Shown piece after piece: positions 24,745-35,526 of a stretch of 64,000 bases of DNA (position 1 is the stretch's first letter; each line of letters opens with the position of its first letter). Below the pieces are notes generated by a model that was not told the origin of the DNA, made no database searches, and saw nothing but the letters and a program-made list of their open reading frames with translations. Source of the DNA: Streptomyces buecherae. Lineage in GTDB: Bacteria > Actinomycetota > Actinomycetes > Streptomycetales > Streptomycetaceae. The translations under genes and the position numbers were made by a program. The DNA lies in assembly GCF_014295035.1 (NCBI RefSeq), contig NZ_CP060404.1:2382501-2446500 (forward strand), given 5' to 3'.

Positions 24745-26870
24745 ATGCCCCGCACGCCAGCGACGCCGTTAGGTGATCCCATGATCGGCCGTATCCCCGT
24801 GTTGGACATCCGCCCGCTCGTTGACTGCGGCAGGCGCCCGGCGAAGGCGGTGGTGGGCGAGACGTTCCAGGTCAGCGCCACGGTCTTCCGCGAGGGGCAC
24901 GACGCGGTCGGGGCCAACGTGGTGCTGCGCGACCCGGCCGGGCGCTGCGGTCCGTGGACGCCGATGCGCGAGCTGGAGCCCGGCACGGACCGCTGGGGCG
25001 CGGACGTCACGCCCGACCGCGAGGGCCGCTGGACCTTCACCATCGAGGCGTGGAGCGACCCGATCGGCACCTGGCGCTCGCACGCCAGGGTCAAGGTGCC
25101 GGCCGGCATCGACGCCGAGTTGGTGCTCACCGAGGGTGCGCACCTGCACGAGCGCGCCGCCGCCGACGTACCCAAGAACGCCGGCCGGGAGGCCGTGCTC
25201 AGCGCGGTCGACGCGCTGCTCGACGAGGGCCGCCCGGTGGCGGACCGGCTGGCCGCCGCGCTCGCGCCCGAGGTGGTCGCCGCGCTGGACGGGCACCCGC
25301 TGCGCGAGCTGGTGACCACCTCGCGCGCGGCGCCGCTCCAGGTGGAGCGGGAGCGCGCGCTGTTCGGCTCCTGGTACGAGATGTTCCCGCGCTCCGAGGG
25401 CGCGGTGCTCGCGGACGGGGCGCCACCCGTCAGCGGCACCCTGCGCACCGCCGCCGAGCGGCTGCCGGCCATCGCCGCGATGGGCTTCGACGTGGTGTAC
25501 CTGCCGCCGATCCACCCCATCGGCACCTCGTTCCGCAAGGGCCCCGACAACGCGCTGACCGCCGGCCCGCACGACGTGGGCTCGCCGTGGGCGATCGGCT
25601 CCGCGGACGGCGGGCACGACGCGATCCACCCGGACCTGGGCACCCTGGAGGACTTCGACCACTTCGTCGCCAAGGCGCGCGAGCTGCGCCTTGAGGTGGC
25701 CCTCGACTTCGCGCTCCAGTGCTCGCCCGACCACCCGTGGGTGACCAGCCACCCGCAGTGGTTCCACCACCGCGCGGACGGGTCGATCGCGTACGCGGAG
25801 AACCCGCCGAAGAAGTACCAGGACATCTACCCCATCGCCTTCGACGCGGACTTCTCCGGCATCGTCCGCGAGACGCTGCGGGTGCTGCGCTGCTGGATGG
25901 CGCGCGGGGTGCGGATCTTCCGGGTGGACAACCCGCACACCAAGCCGGTGGTCTTCTGGGAGAAGGTGATCTCCGACATCAACCGCACCGACCCCGGGGT
26001 CGTCTTCCTGGCCGAGGCGTTCACCCGGCCGGCGATGATGCGCACCCTGGCGGCGGTCGGCTTCCAGCAGTCGTACACGTACTTCACCTGGCGCACCACC
26101 AAGCGGGAGCTGACCGACTACCTCACCGAGCTGACCGGGGACGCCGCCGCCTGCATGCGGCCCAACTTCTTCGTCAACACCCCCGACATCCTGCACGCCT
26201 ACCTCCAGGAGGGCGGCCGGTCCGCGTTCGAGATCCGCGCCGTCCTCGCGGCGACGCTGTCGCCGTCCTGGGGCATGTACGCCGGGTACGAGCTGTGCGA
26301 GGGCACGGCGCTGCGCCCGGGCAGCGAGGAGTACCTGCACTCGGAGAAGTACGAACTGCGTCCGCGCGACTGGGCCGGCGCCGAGCGGGCCGGGGCCACC
26401 ATCACCCCGCTGATCACCACGCTCAACCGGCTGCGCCGGCACCATCCGGCCCTGCGACAGCTCCGTAACCTGCGCTTCCACCGCACCGACAACGACGCCG
26501 TGATCGCCTACTCCAAGCGGGTGCCCGAACGCAGGTCCGAGCCGCCGGCACCGCGGCGACCCGGGGTGCGGCCGGGCGACGAGGCACGACGGCGGGCGGA
26601 CGCGGCGGGCGGACGCGGCGCGGGCGGGGACTGCGTGCTGACGGTGGTCAACCTCGACCCCCACCACACCCACGAGGCCACGGTGTCGTTGGACATGCCA
26701 GAACTCGGCCTCGACTGGCATGAGTCCCTGTCGGTGCGCGACGAGCTCACCGGCACCACCTACCACTGGGGCAGCGACAACTACGTGCGCCTAGAGCCGG
26801 GCAGCGGCATCGCGCCCGCGCACGTGTTCTCGCTGCGACCGTCCTCACCGATCGGAGGGTCACCCACACC

Positions 26871-26874
<4 letters not shown>
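24745..26874 (+). CDS. glgE: Alpha-1,4-glucan:maltose-1-phosphate maltosyltransferase GlgE
   Basis: GH13_3 enzyme that adds maltosyl units from maltose 1-phosphate to alpha-1,4-glucan. From the 24745 ATG the nucleophile is D395 ([10 protein letters not shown]) and the acid/base E424 (FLAEAFTRP), matching D394/E423 of the S. coelicolor enzyme. At 709 residues it exceeds the usual 665-675, mainly through an Arg/Gly/Ala insertion at about 594-628 built on a tandem 13-nt repeat (26591-26616). The start is uncertain: ATG 24781 has an AGGTGATCC just before it that matches the 16S tail, and the 12 extra codons from 24745 include a TTA. It overlaps treS by 4 nt. Confidence 0.95.
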
Positions 26875-28619
<1,745 letters not shown>

Positions 28620-28627
28620 GCGACACC

Positions 28628-28663
28628 GTCGGTCCGGCGCCCCGCCCGTGACGCCGGACCGAC
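28628..28663 (+). terminator. Terminator after treS
   Basis: Perfect 12-bp stem GTCGGTCCGGCG / CGCCGGACCGAC with a 12-nt loop, 8 nt after the treS stop. It would separate glgE-treS from mak-glgB. Confidence 0.7.
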
Positions 28664-29004
28664 ATCGCGCGTACTCCCCCCACGCACGGCCCCCTCTCCC
28701 CTATACACGCGGGCCCCTCATCGCCGCGCCCGGCGGGCTCGCTCCCCCGGCCCCGCGCCCGGCGCCCACCCCCCTTCGGCGTCCGGCCCCCGCGCCCCCA
28801 CGCGCGGGCTCTCCCCCGCGTACGACATCACGCGCGCCCGCGACCCGGCGCCGGTGACCCGCGCGTTCCCGCACCGCCATCCCGCACCGGCGCGCCCGGG
28901 CGGCTCCCCGAGGTACGTCCACAGCGCGTCGCCGCCCAGAAATTGGAGCAATCCGGGACACTTCGTCCTATCTGTCGTGTGCCCCGGGGAAAGGACGCGA
29001 CGTC
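28664..29004. other. Intergenic region before mak
   Basis: No gene is seen. The left part is C-rich and simple. The stretch 28935-28985 (AATTGGAGCAATCC and following) is AT-richer and may hold the mak promoter, but I cannot assign hexamers with confidence. Confidence 0.35.
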
Positions 29005-30900
29005 ATGTCGGACTCCTCCATGTCCCGGGGGTCACCCCCCACCCCCTCGCCGGCGACGGCGAGCGCCGCGCCGCCTCGCCCCACGGGGCGGGCCGCCGGC
29101 CCGCGCGGGGACGGCCCGCGTACCGGCGGCGCGGGCCAGGTCGCGGCGGCGCCGGCCGCCGGCAGCGGCGCCGATGACGGGCTGCTGGCCTCGCTGGCGC
29201 CGCTGCTGACCGAGTGGCTGCCACGGCAGCGCTGGTTCGCCGGCAAGGGCCGCCCGATCAGCGGTTTCACCCTGGTCTCTGCGACGGAACTGCTCCCGTG
29301 CACGGCGCGCGACGGCGCGGCGGGCCTGCTGCACCTGCTGGTACGGGCCCACCAGGACCCGGACGAGAGCGCCGAGGGCGGAGCCGGCGACGAGGCGGAC
29401 GGTGACCCGGGCGGCGGCGCGGGCGCCGGCGCGAACGCGGACTCGGGCGCAGGCGCGGGCGACGGGTCGGTGGGGCGCGCCGGCCGGGCCACGGCCGGGG
29501 CGGAACGCGCGGAACGCGCGGCGTTGGCGAAACCATCCTCCGCGTCCCGGGCGCGCCGGCGAGGGGCCCCCGAGCCCGCCGACTGCTACCAACTGCTGCT
29601 CGGCGTCCTGCCGCCGAACCCGCACGGCGCCGGGCCGCCGCCGGCGAACCGGGCCGCGCGGGCCGAGCCCGGGCCCACCGCCGCGAACGCCGACGCGAAC
29701 GGGGCGGGCGAGCCGCTCGTGGCGCGGGAGGCGGCGGCGCCGCCACGGCTGGCGCACGCCCTCATCGGCCGGCCCGCCACCGGGCCGCTGGCCGGGGCCC
29801 TGCTCTACGAGGCGCTCGCCGACCCGCGCCAGGCAGCCCTGCTCCTCGAACGCCTGCGGCTGCCCGGCACGCTCGGGCCGCTGCGCTTCCGCCGCGCCCC
29901 GGGCGCCACCATCGAGGCCGGCCTGACGCCCCGCCCGCTGGCCGCCGAGCAGTCCAACTCCTCGGTTGTGTACGGCGACGCGTACATCCTCAAGGTCTTC
30001 CGCAGGATCGCGCCGGGCATCAACCCCGACCTTGAGGTGGCGCTCGCCCTCACCCGGACCGGCTGCCGCCGGGTGCCGCCGCCCACCGCGTGGTTCGAGG
30101 CGGCCGGGCCGGGCGCCCCGGCGACGCTCGGGCTGCTCCAGCCCTACCTCGCGGACTGCGCGGACGGCTGGCAGTACGCCCTGGACCAGTTGGCGCGCGG
30201 CGCCGACTTCACCGCCGCCGCGCACGCGCTGGGGCAGGCCACCGCCGAGGTGCACCTCGCGCTGGCGCGCTCGCTGCCGACCGCCGAGATCGGCCCCCCG
30301 CAGATCGAGCACCTCACGGCCGCCATGTCGCGCCGGCTGGACGCGGCGGCGGGCGCGGTCCCCGCGCTCCGGCCCTTCCGCCGGGCGCTGCGCGGCGCCT
30401 ACGCCGACCTGGCCGCGCTCGGCGACAGCGGGCGCGCGTGGCCGGCCCAGCGCATCCACGGCGACCTGCACCTCGGGCAGGCGCTGCGCAGCACGCGGGA
30501 CGGCCGGTGGAGCCTGATCGACTTCGAGGGCGAGCCCGCGAGCCCGCTGGCCGAGCGGCGTCGCCCGCAACCCGTGGTCCGCGACATCGCCGGCATGCTC
30601 AGGTCGTTCGACTACGCGGCGGCGGTGGGCGCCGGCGGCGCGCACGGCGGCCCGGAGAGCGCCGCCGGGCCGCGCGAGCCCCGGGAGTGGGCGCGCCGGT
30701 CCCGGGCCGCGTACTGCGCCGGGTACGCCGCCGCCTGCGGCCACGACCCGCGCGCGGAGCCGGAGTTGCTGCGCGCGTACGAGACCGACAAGGCCGTCTA
30801 CGAAGTGCTCTACGAGGCCAGGCACCGGCCGGACTGGCTTCCCGTCCCCCTGTCCGCGATCCGGCGCCTCGCCGGGCCAGCCGCGCGGGACACGGCATGA
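29005..30900 (+). CDS. mak: Maltokinase (ATP:maltose 1-phosphotransferase)
   Basis: Makes maltose 1-phosphate, the GlgE donor. The N-terminal cap ([13 protein letters not shown], about residues 71-84) and the kinase-like C-lobe with HGDLHLGQ (H485-Q492) and LIDFEGEP are typical of Mak/Pep2. The protein has 631 residues, where about 450 is normal. The excess is a disordered N-terminus (1-55) and a long Ala/Gly/Arg-rich insertion in the N-lobe (about 110-250). GGGGAAAGGA precedes the ATG. glgB begins 40 nt downstream, so mak-glgB is an operon. Some relatives are fused to TreS; this one is not. Confidence 0.92.
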   Translation: MSDSSMSRGSPPTPSPATASAAPPRPTGRAAGPRGDGPRTGGAGQVAAAPAAGSGADDGLLASLAPLLTEWLPRQRWFAGKGRPISGFTLVSATELLPCTARDGAAGLLHLLVRAHQDPDESAEGGAGDEADGDPGGGAGAGANADSGAGAGDGSVGRAGRATAGAERAERAALAKPSSASRARRRGAPEPADCYQLLLGVLPPNPHGAGPPPANRAARAEPGPTAANADANGAGEPLVAREAAAPPRLAHALIGRPATGPLAGALLYEALADPRQAALLLERLRLPGTLGPLRFRRAPGATIEAGLTPRPLAAEQSNSSVVYGDAYILKVFRRIAPGINPDLEVALALTRTGCRRVPPPTAWFEAAGPGAPATLGLLQPYLADCADGWQYALDQLARGADFTAAAHALGQATAEVHLALARSLPTAEIGPPQIEHLTAAMSRRLDAAAGAVPALRPFRRALRGAYADLAALGDSGRAWPAQRIHGDLHLGQALRSTRDGRWSLIDFEGEPASPLAERRRPQPVVRDIAGMLRSFDYAAAVGAGGAHGGPESAAGPREPREWARRSRAAYCAGYAAACGHDPRAEPELLRAYETDKAVYEVLYEARHRPDWLPVPLSAIRRLAGPAARDTA

Positions 30901-30940
30901 GCCGGGTCCCGGACGTCCCCTCAGTTCTGGAGGCCCCCAC

Positions 30941-33532
30941 GTGACCGCACGCCCGTCCCCCGAGCCCCCGCCCGCGCGCCCCGCCGGCCCCCGCGACCGG
31001 CCCCCGGCCCGGGCGCTGGGGCAGCCGCTCACCCACACGCGGCCGCTGCCCCACCCGACGACGCCGCCCGCCGCCGCGAACGGGCGACCGGGGCCGGGCC
31101 AGGCGGCGGCCGACGGCACGGCGCGGGACGCACCGGAGCGGGCACCCGGAGCACCGGATGGCGCCGGGCGGGAGGCCGCGCCACCGCACGAGGCGGCTCC
31201 GGAGGGCCAGCGGGACGCGGCCCGGCGGGACAGCGCGCCGGGACAGCGGGCGACGCCCCGGGGCGCGGCGCGGGATGAGACGGCGCGCGGCGTGGTGCTG
31301 GCCGCCGCGCCGCTCGCGGGGGACGAGCGGCGGCGGCTGTTGGACGGCACGCACCACGACCCGCACGCGCTGCTCGGGGCGCACCCGGAGCCGGGCGGGG
31401 TGCGGTTCCGGGTGCTGCGGCCCTTCGCCCGCTCGGTCGCGGTGGTGGCCCCCGGGCTGCGCGCGCCGCTGCGCTCCGAGGGGGACGGCCTGTTCTCGGG
31501 CGTGCTGCCGCTGCGCGAGGTCCCGGAGTACCGGCTGCTCGTCTCGTACGACACGGACGGCGACGCGGGGACTGGCGAGGACGGCGGGGGTGGCGGGGGT
31601 GGCGAGCGTGAGACGCACGATCCGTACCGCTTCCTGCCCGCGCTCGGCGAGTTGGACCTGCACCTGATCGGCGAGGGGCGGCACGAGGAGCTGTGGCACG
31701 CGCTGGGCGCGTGGCCGATGGTCCACCAGGGGGTGACCGGGACCCGGTTCACGGTGTGGGCGCCGAACGCGCTCGGCGTGCGGGTGGTCGGGGACTTCTG
31801 CTGCTGGGACGGGACCGCGTATCCGATGCGGTCGCTGGGGGCCAGCGGGGTGTGGGAGCTGTTCCTGCCGGGCGTCGGCGAGGGGGCGCTGTACAAGTTC
31901 GACATCGCCCGGCCCGACGGCTCGCACACGGTGCGCGCCGATCCGATGGCGCGCCGCACCGAGTGCCCGCCCGCCACGGCGTCGATCGTGCACGCCTCGC
32001 ACCACCGCTGGCACGACCAGGCGTGGCTGGCGGGCCGGGCCGGGCGGGAGGTGACCGAGTCGCCGTTCTCGGTCTACGAGGTGCACCTCCCCTCGTGGCG
32101 CCCCGGGCTCGGCTACCGGGAGCTGGCCGACCAGCTCCCCGCGTACGTCAAGGACCTCGGGTTCACGCACGTGGAGTTCATGCCGGTCGCCGAGCACCCG
32201 TTCGGCGGCTCGTGGGGCTACCAGGTGACCGGCTTCTACGCGCCCACGGCCAGGCTCGGCACCCCGGACGACTTCAAGCACCTGGTGGACGCGCTGCACC
32301 GGGCCGGCATCGGGGTGCTCGTGGACTGGGTGCCGGCGCACTTCCCGCGCGACGACTGGGCGCTCGCGGAGTTCGACGGCCGGCCGCTGTACGAGCACGG
32401 CGACCCGGCGCGGGCGGCGCACCCGGACTGGGGCACGCTGGTCTTCGACTACGGGCGGCGCGAGGTGCGCAACTTCCTGGTGGCCAACGCGGTGTACTGG
32501 TGCGAGGAGTTCCACGTCGACGGGTTGCGGGTGGACGCCGTGGCCTCGATGCTCTACCTCGACTACTCGCGGGACTCGGGCGCCTGGTCGCCGAACGCGT
32601 ACGGCGGTCGGGAGGACCTGGACGCGGTGGCGTTCCTCCAGGAGATGAACGCCACGGTCTACCGCCGCTGCCCGGGCGTGGTGACCATCGCCGAGGAGTC
32701 CACCGCCTGGGACGGCGTGACGCGGGCGACCCACCACGTGGGCCCCGGCGGCTTCGGCGGGCTCGGGTTCGGGCTGAAGTGGAACATGGGCTGGATGCAC
32801 GACTCGCTGGGGTACGTGGCGCACGACCCGGTGCACCGCAGGTACCACCACCACGAGATGACGTTCTCGATGGTGTACGCGTACTCGGAGAACTACGTGC
32901 TGCCCATCTCGCACGACGAGGTGGTGCACGGCAAGCGCGCGCTGGTCTCCAAGATGCCGGGCGACTGGTGGCAGCAGCGCGCCAACCACCGCGCCTACCT
33001 GGGCTTCATGTGGGCCCACCCGGGCAAGCAACTCCTGTTCATGGGCCAGGAGTTCGCGCAGGGAGCGGAGTGGTCGCAGGAGCACGGGCCCGACTGGTGG
33101 CTGCTCGACCCCTCGTACGAGGCCGAGCCCGACCACCGCGGCGTGCGGGACCTGGTGCGCGACCTCAACACGGTCTACGCGGCCACGCCCGCGCTGTGGC
33201 AGCGGGACAGCGCGCCGGAGGGGTTCGCCTGGATCGACGGGGACGCGGCGCAGGACAACGTGTTCGCCTTCTCCCGGCACGCGGCGGACGGCACGCCGCT
33301 GGTGTGCGTGAGCAACATGTCGCCGGTGGTGCGGCACGAGTACCGGATCGGCGTGTCGGACGAGGTGCCGGCCTGGGTGGAGGTGCTGAACACGGACGCG
33401 GAGCGGTACGGCGGCAGCGGCGTCGGCAACCCGGACCCGCTCAAGGCCGAGCCGTACGGCTGGCACGGCCGGCCGGCGTCCGTCGTGCCGGTGCTGCCCC
33501 CGCTGTCGACGATCTGGCTGCGGCCGGCGTAG
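30941..33532 (+). CDS. glgB: 1,4-alpha-glucan branching enzyme
   Basis: Introduces alpha-1,6 branches into the glucan made by GlgE. An unusual disordered Pro/Ala/Arg-rich N-terminus (about 1-120) precedes the N1 domain ([21 protein letters not shown]), the CBM48 domain ([17 protein letters not shown]) and the GH13_9 barrel. D532 ([12 protein letters not shown]) is the nucleophile; IAEEST and SHDEVVHGK supply the other motifs. GTG 30941 follows GGAG. At 863 residues it is about 120 longer than the classical enzyme. Three stacked hairpins follow. Confidence 0.95.
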   Translation: MTARPSPEPPPARPAGPRDRPPARALGQPLTHTRPLPHPTTPPAAANGRPGPGQAAADGTARDAPERAPGAPDGAGREAAPPHEAAPEGQRDAARRDSAPGQRATPRGAARDETARGVVLAAAPLAGDERRRLLDGTHHDPHALLGAHPEPGGVRFRVLRPFARSVAVVAPGLRAPLRSEGDGLFSGVLPLREVPEYRLLVSYDTDGDAGTGEDGGGGGGGERETHDPYRFLPALGELDLHLIGEGRHEELWHALGAWPMVHQGVTGTRFTVWAPNALGVRVVGDFCCWDGTAYPMRSLGASGVWELFLPGVGEGALYKFDIARPDGSHTVRADPMARRTECPPATASIVHASHHRWHDQAWLAGRAGREVTESPFSVYEVHLPSWRPGLGYRELADQLPAYVKDLGFTHVEFMPVAEHPFGGSWGYQVTGFYAPTARLGTPDDFKHLVDALHRAGIGVLVDWVPAHFPRDDWALAEFDGRPLYEHGDPARAAHPDWGTLVFDYGRREVRNFLVANAVYWCEEFHVDGLRVDAVASMLYLDYSRDSGAWSPNAYGGREDLDAVAFLQEMNATVYRRCPGVVTIAEESTAWDGVTRATHHVGPGGFGGLGFGLKWNMGWMHDSLGYVAHDPVHRRYHHHEMTFSMVYAYSENYVLPISHDEVVHGKRALVSKMPGDWWQQRANHRAYLGFMWAHPGKQLLFMGQEFAQGAEWSQEHGPDWWLLDPSYEAEPDHRGVRDLVRDLNTVYAATPALWQRDSAPEGFAWIDGDAAQDNVFAFSRHAADGTPLVCVSNMSPVVRHEYRIGVSDEVPAWVEVLNTDAERYGGSGVGNPDPLKAEPYGWHGRPASVVPVLPPLSTIWLRPA

Positions 33533-33551
33533 CGCCACCGGGCCCGCCGGT

Positions 33552-33660
33552 ACGGGGCGCGCCGCCGGCGGCGCGCCCCGTGCCCCGGCAGAGCGCCGCC
33601 CCGTCCCGGAGGAGCGGGACGGGGCGGCGGATGGGGCGAGATGGGGTGAGGTCTCGCCCC
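33552..33660. terminator. Three stacked hairpins between glgB and dctA
   Basis: A perfect 30-nt palindrome (33552-33581, arm ACGGGGCGCGCCGCC); a 15-bp stem CGCCGCCCCGTCCCG with a 6-nt loop (33594-33629); and a 9-bp stem GGGGCGAGA with a 10-nt loop (33633-33660). They lie between convergent genes and probably act in both directions. Confidence 0.75.
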
Positions 33661-33775
33661 GCGACATGGCCTCCTGGTGTACGCCTGCCCCGCCAGCGGG
33701 CGTCCCAGTCCAACCCGGTGACCGTGGGGATCTCCGGTCGGGCGGCCAGGCTTCTGGCGACCGGCCCGGCGGGCC

Positions 33776-35326
33776 TCAGACCTTGGCCGCCTCCTTGCCG
33801 TCCGCGTCGGCGGCGGTCGAGCCGGCGGCGTCCTGCTTGGCCAGGGCGACCCGCTCGGCGGGCCCGTCCGCGATCTCGTCGTCCTCGGGCCCGTGGCCGT
33901 GGCCGTCGTTGAGCAGCGTGCGCTCGTCGAACGGGAGCCGCCCGTGCAGCACCTCGCGCATCCGGTCCCGGTCGATCTCCTTGGTCCAGGTGCCGACGAG
34001 GACGGTGGCCACCGCGTTCCCGGCGAAGTTCGTCAGCGCCCGCGCCTCGCTCATGAAGCGGTCGATGCCGACGATCAGCCCGACGCCGTCCACCAGCTCC
34101 GGCCGGTGCGACTGGAGGCCACCGGCGAGCGTCGCGAGGCCGGCCCCGGTGACGCCCGCGGCCCCCTTGGACGCCACGATCATGAACAGCAGCAGCGAGA
34201 TCTGCTGTCCGACGGAGAGCGGGTCACCCATCGCCTCGGCGATGAACAGCGAGGCCATCGTCAGGTAGATGGCGGTGCCGTCGAGGTTGAAGGAGTAGCC
34301 GGTGGGGACGGTGATGCCGACCACCGGCTTGCTGACCCCGGCGTGCTCCATCTTCGCGATCAGCCGCGGCAGCGCCGACTCGGACGAGGAGGTGGACAGG
34401 ATCAGCAGGAACTCCCGCGCCAGGTACTTCAGCAGCAGGAACAAGTTCACGCCCGCCACCAGGCGCAGGATCGTGCCGAGCACGACGACCACGAAGATCA
34501 GACAGGTGACGTAGAAGCCGACCATGATGACCGCCAGCGAGCGCAGCGCGTCGGTGCCGGTCTCGCCGACCACCGCCGCGATGGCGCCGAAGGCGCCCAC
34601 CGGGGCCGCCCACATGATCATCGCGAGCACCCGGAAGACGAGCCGCTGCACGTGCCCGATGCCGCGCAGGACGGGCTCGCCCGCCTTGCCCATGGCCTGT
34701 AGGGCGAAGCCGACCAGCAGGGCGATCAGCAGGGTCTGGAGCACCTCGCCCTCGGTGAAGGCGGAGAGCATGCTCGTCGGGATGATGCCGAGCAGGAACT
34801 CCTCGGTCGACTCGCTGGCGCCCTCGGCCTGGCCCTGGCCGACCTTGGCCGCCTCGGTGGTCAGGTGCAGCCCGCTGCCCGGCTCCAGGATGTTGCCGAC
34901 CAGCAGGCCGATGGCGAGCGCCACGGTGGACATCAGCAGGAAGTAGCCGAGCGCGAGCCCGCCGACCGCGCCCACCTTGGCGGCCTTGCGGACCGACCCC
35001 ACGCCGAGCACGATCGTGCAGAAGATGATCGGCGAGATCATCATCTTGATCAGGTTCACGAAGCCGGTGCCGACCGGCTTCAGCTCCACGGCGAAGTCGG
35101 GCGCCGCGAAGCCCAGCGTGATGCCGAGGAGCACGGCCACGATCACGAAAATGTAGAGATAGTGAGTCTTGTCCCGCTTCGCCGGCCCCGGCGTCCCCGG
35201 TCCCGACGCCTTCGTTCCCGGTGTCGTCCCGGGGCCTTCCCCGGTCACCTGTCCCGCCCGTCGCGATGTCGAGCCGGAGTCGGGGGGCGTGTCTCCCGGC
35301 TCCGACGGCGAGGTCTGCGCAGCCAC
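33776..35326 (-). CDS. dctA: DctA-type dicarboxylate:cation symporter
   Basis: 516-residue SDF-family transporter (DAACS) for C4-dicarboxylates such as succinate, malate and fumarate. After a 50-residue Pro/Gly/Lys-rich tail come about eight membrane segments, with the family's hairpin motifs SSSESALPRL, GYSFNLDGTAIYL and GAAGVTGAGL. GTG 35326 is chosen for the AAGGAGG upstream. The gene diverges from a CitA/DcuS-type sensor kinase, the usual regulator of dicarboxylate uptake, and a Crp-like site lies in the gap at 35480-35495. Confidence 0.93.
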   Translation of the reverse strand: MAAQTSPSEPGDTPPDSGSTSRRAGQVTGEGPGTTPGTKASGPGTPGPAKRDKTHYLYIFVIVAVLLGITLGFAAPDFAVELKPVGTGFVNLIKMMISPIIFCTIVLGVGSVRKAAKVGAVGGLALGYFLLMSTVALAIGLLVGNILEPGSGLHLTTEAAKVGQGQAEGASESTEEFLLGIIPTSMLSAFTEGEVLQTLLIALLVGFALQAMGKAGEPVLRGIGHVQRLVFRVLAMIMWAAPVGAFGAIAAVVGETGTDALRSLAVIMVGFYVTCLIFVVVVLGTILRLVAGVNLFLLLKYLAREFLLILSTSSSESALPRLIAKMEHAGVSKPVVGITVPTGYSFNLDGTAIYLTMASLFIAEAMGDPLSVGQQISLLLFMIVASKGAAGVTGAGLATLAGGLQSHRPELVDGVGLIVGIDRFMSEARALTNFAGNAVATVLVGTWTKEIDRDRMREVLHGRLPFDERTLLNDGHGHGPEDDEIADGPAERVALAKQDAAGSTAADADGKEAAKV

Positions 35327-35479
35327 GGCTGCCTCCTTCGGTCGTGCATTGCTGCTCGGCAGGGCTGAGAGCTGCGTGGGTACGGCCCAGCCACCGCTGC
35401 TGAGGGCATCCGGCCCGGCCGCGCCATGGGGGTACGCGCGGCTCACGTGCGGGATGTCCCGGCGACTATGCACCAGGCT

Positions 35480-35495
35480 GTGACGGCGGTCACCC
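35480..35495. promoter_or_regulatory. Crp-like binding site in the dctA-sensor kinase gap
   Basis: TGTGA cggcgg TCACC: nine of ten outer positions match TGTGA-N6-TCACA, and it fits GTG-N6-GNCAC, the motif reported for Streptomyces Crp as I recall it. It lies about 32 nt before the kinase start and about 155 nt before dctA. Confidence 0.5.
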
Positions 35496-35526
35496 TTCCG
35501 TACATTACGTTCACGCCAGGGGCAGC

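Noticed and set aside
30599..33667. A 1022-residue minus-strand frame opposite glgB
   Set aside because: Opposite strand of an intact GH13 enzyme, His/Arg/Val-rich and without motifs; a product of codon bias.
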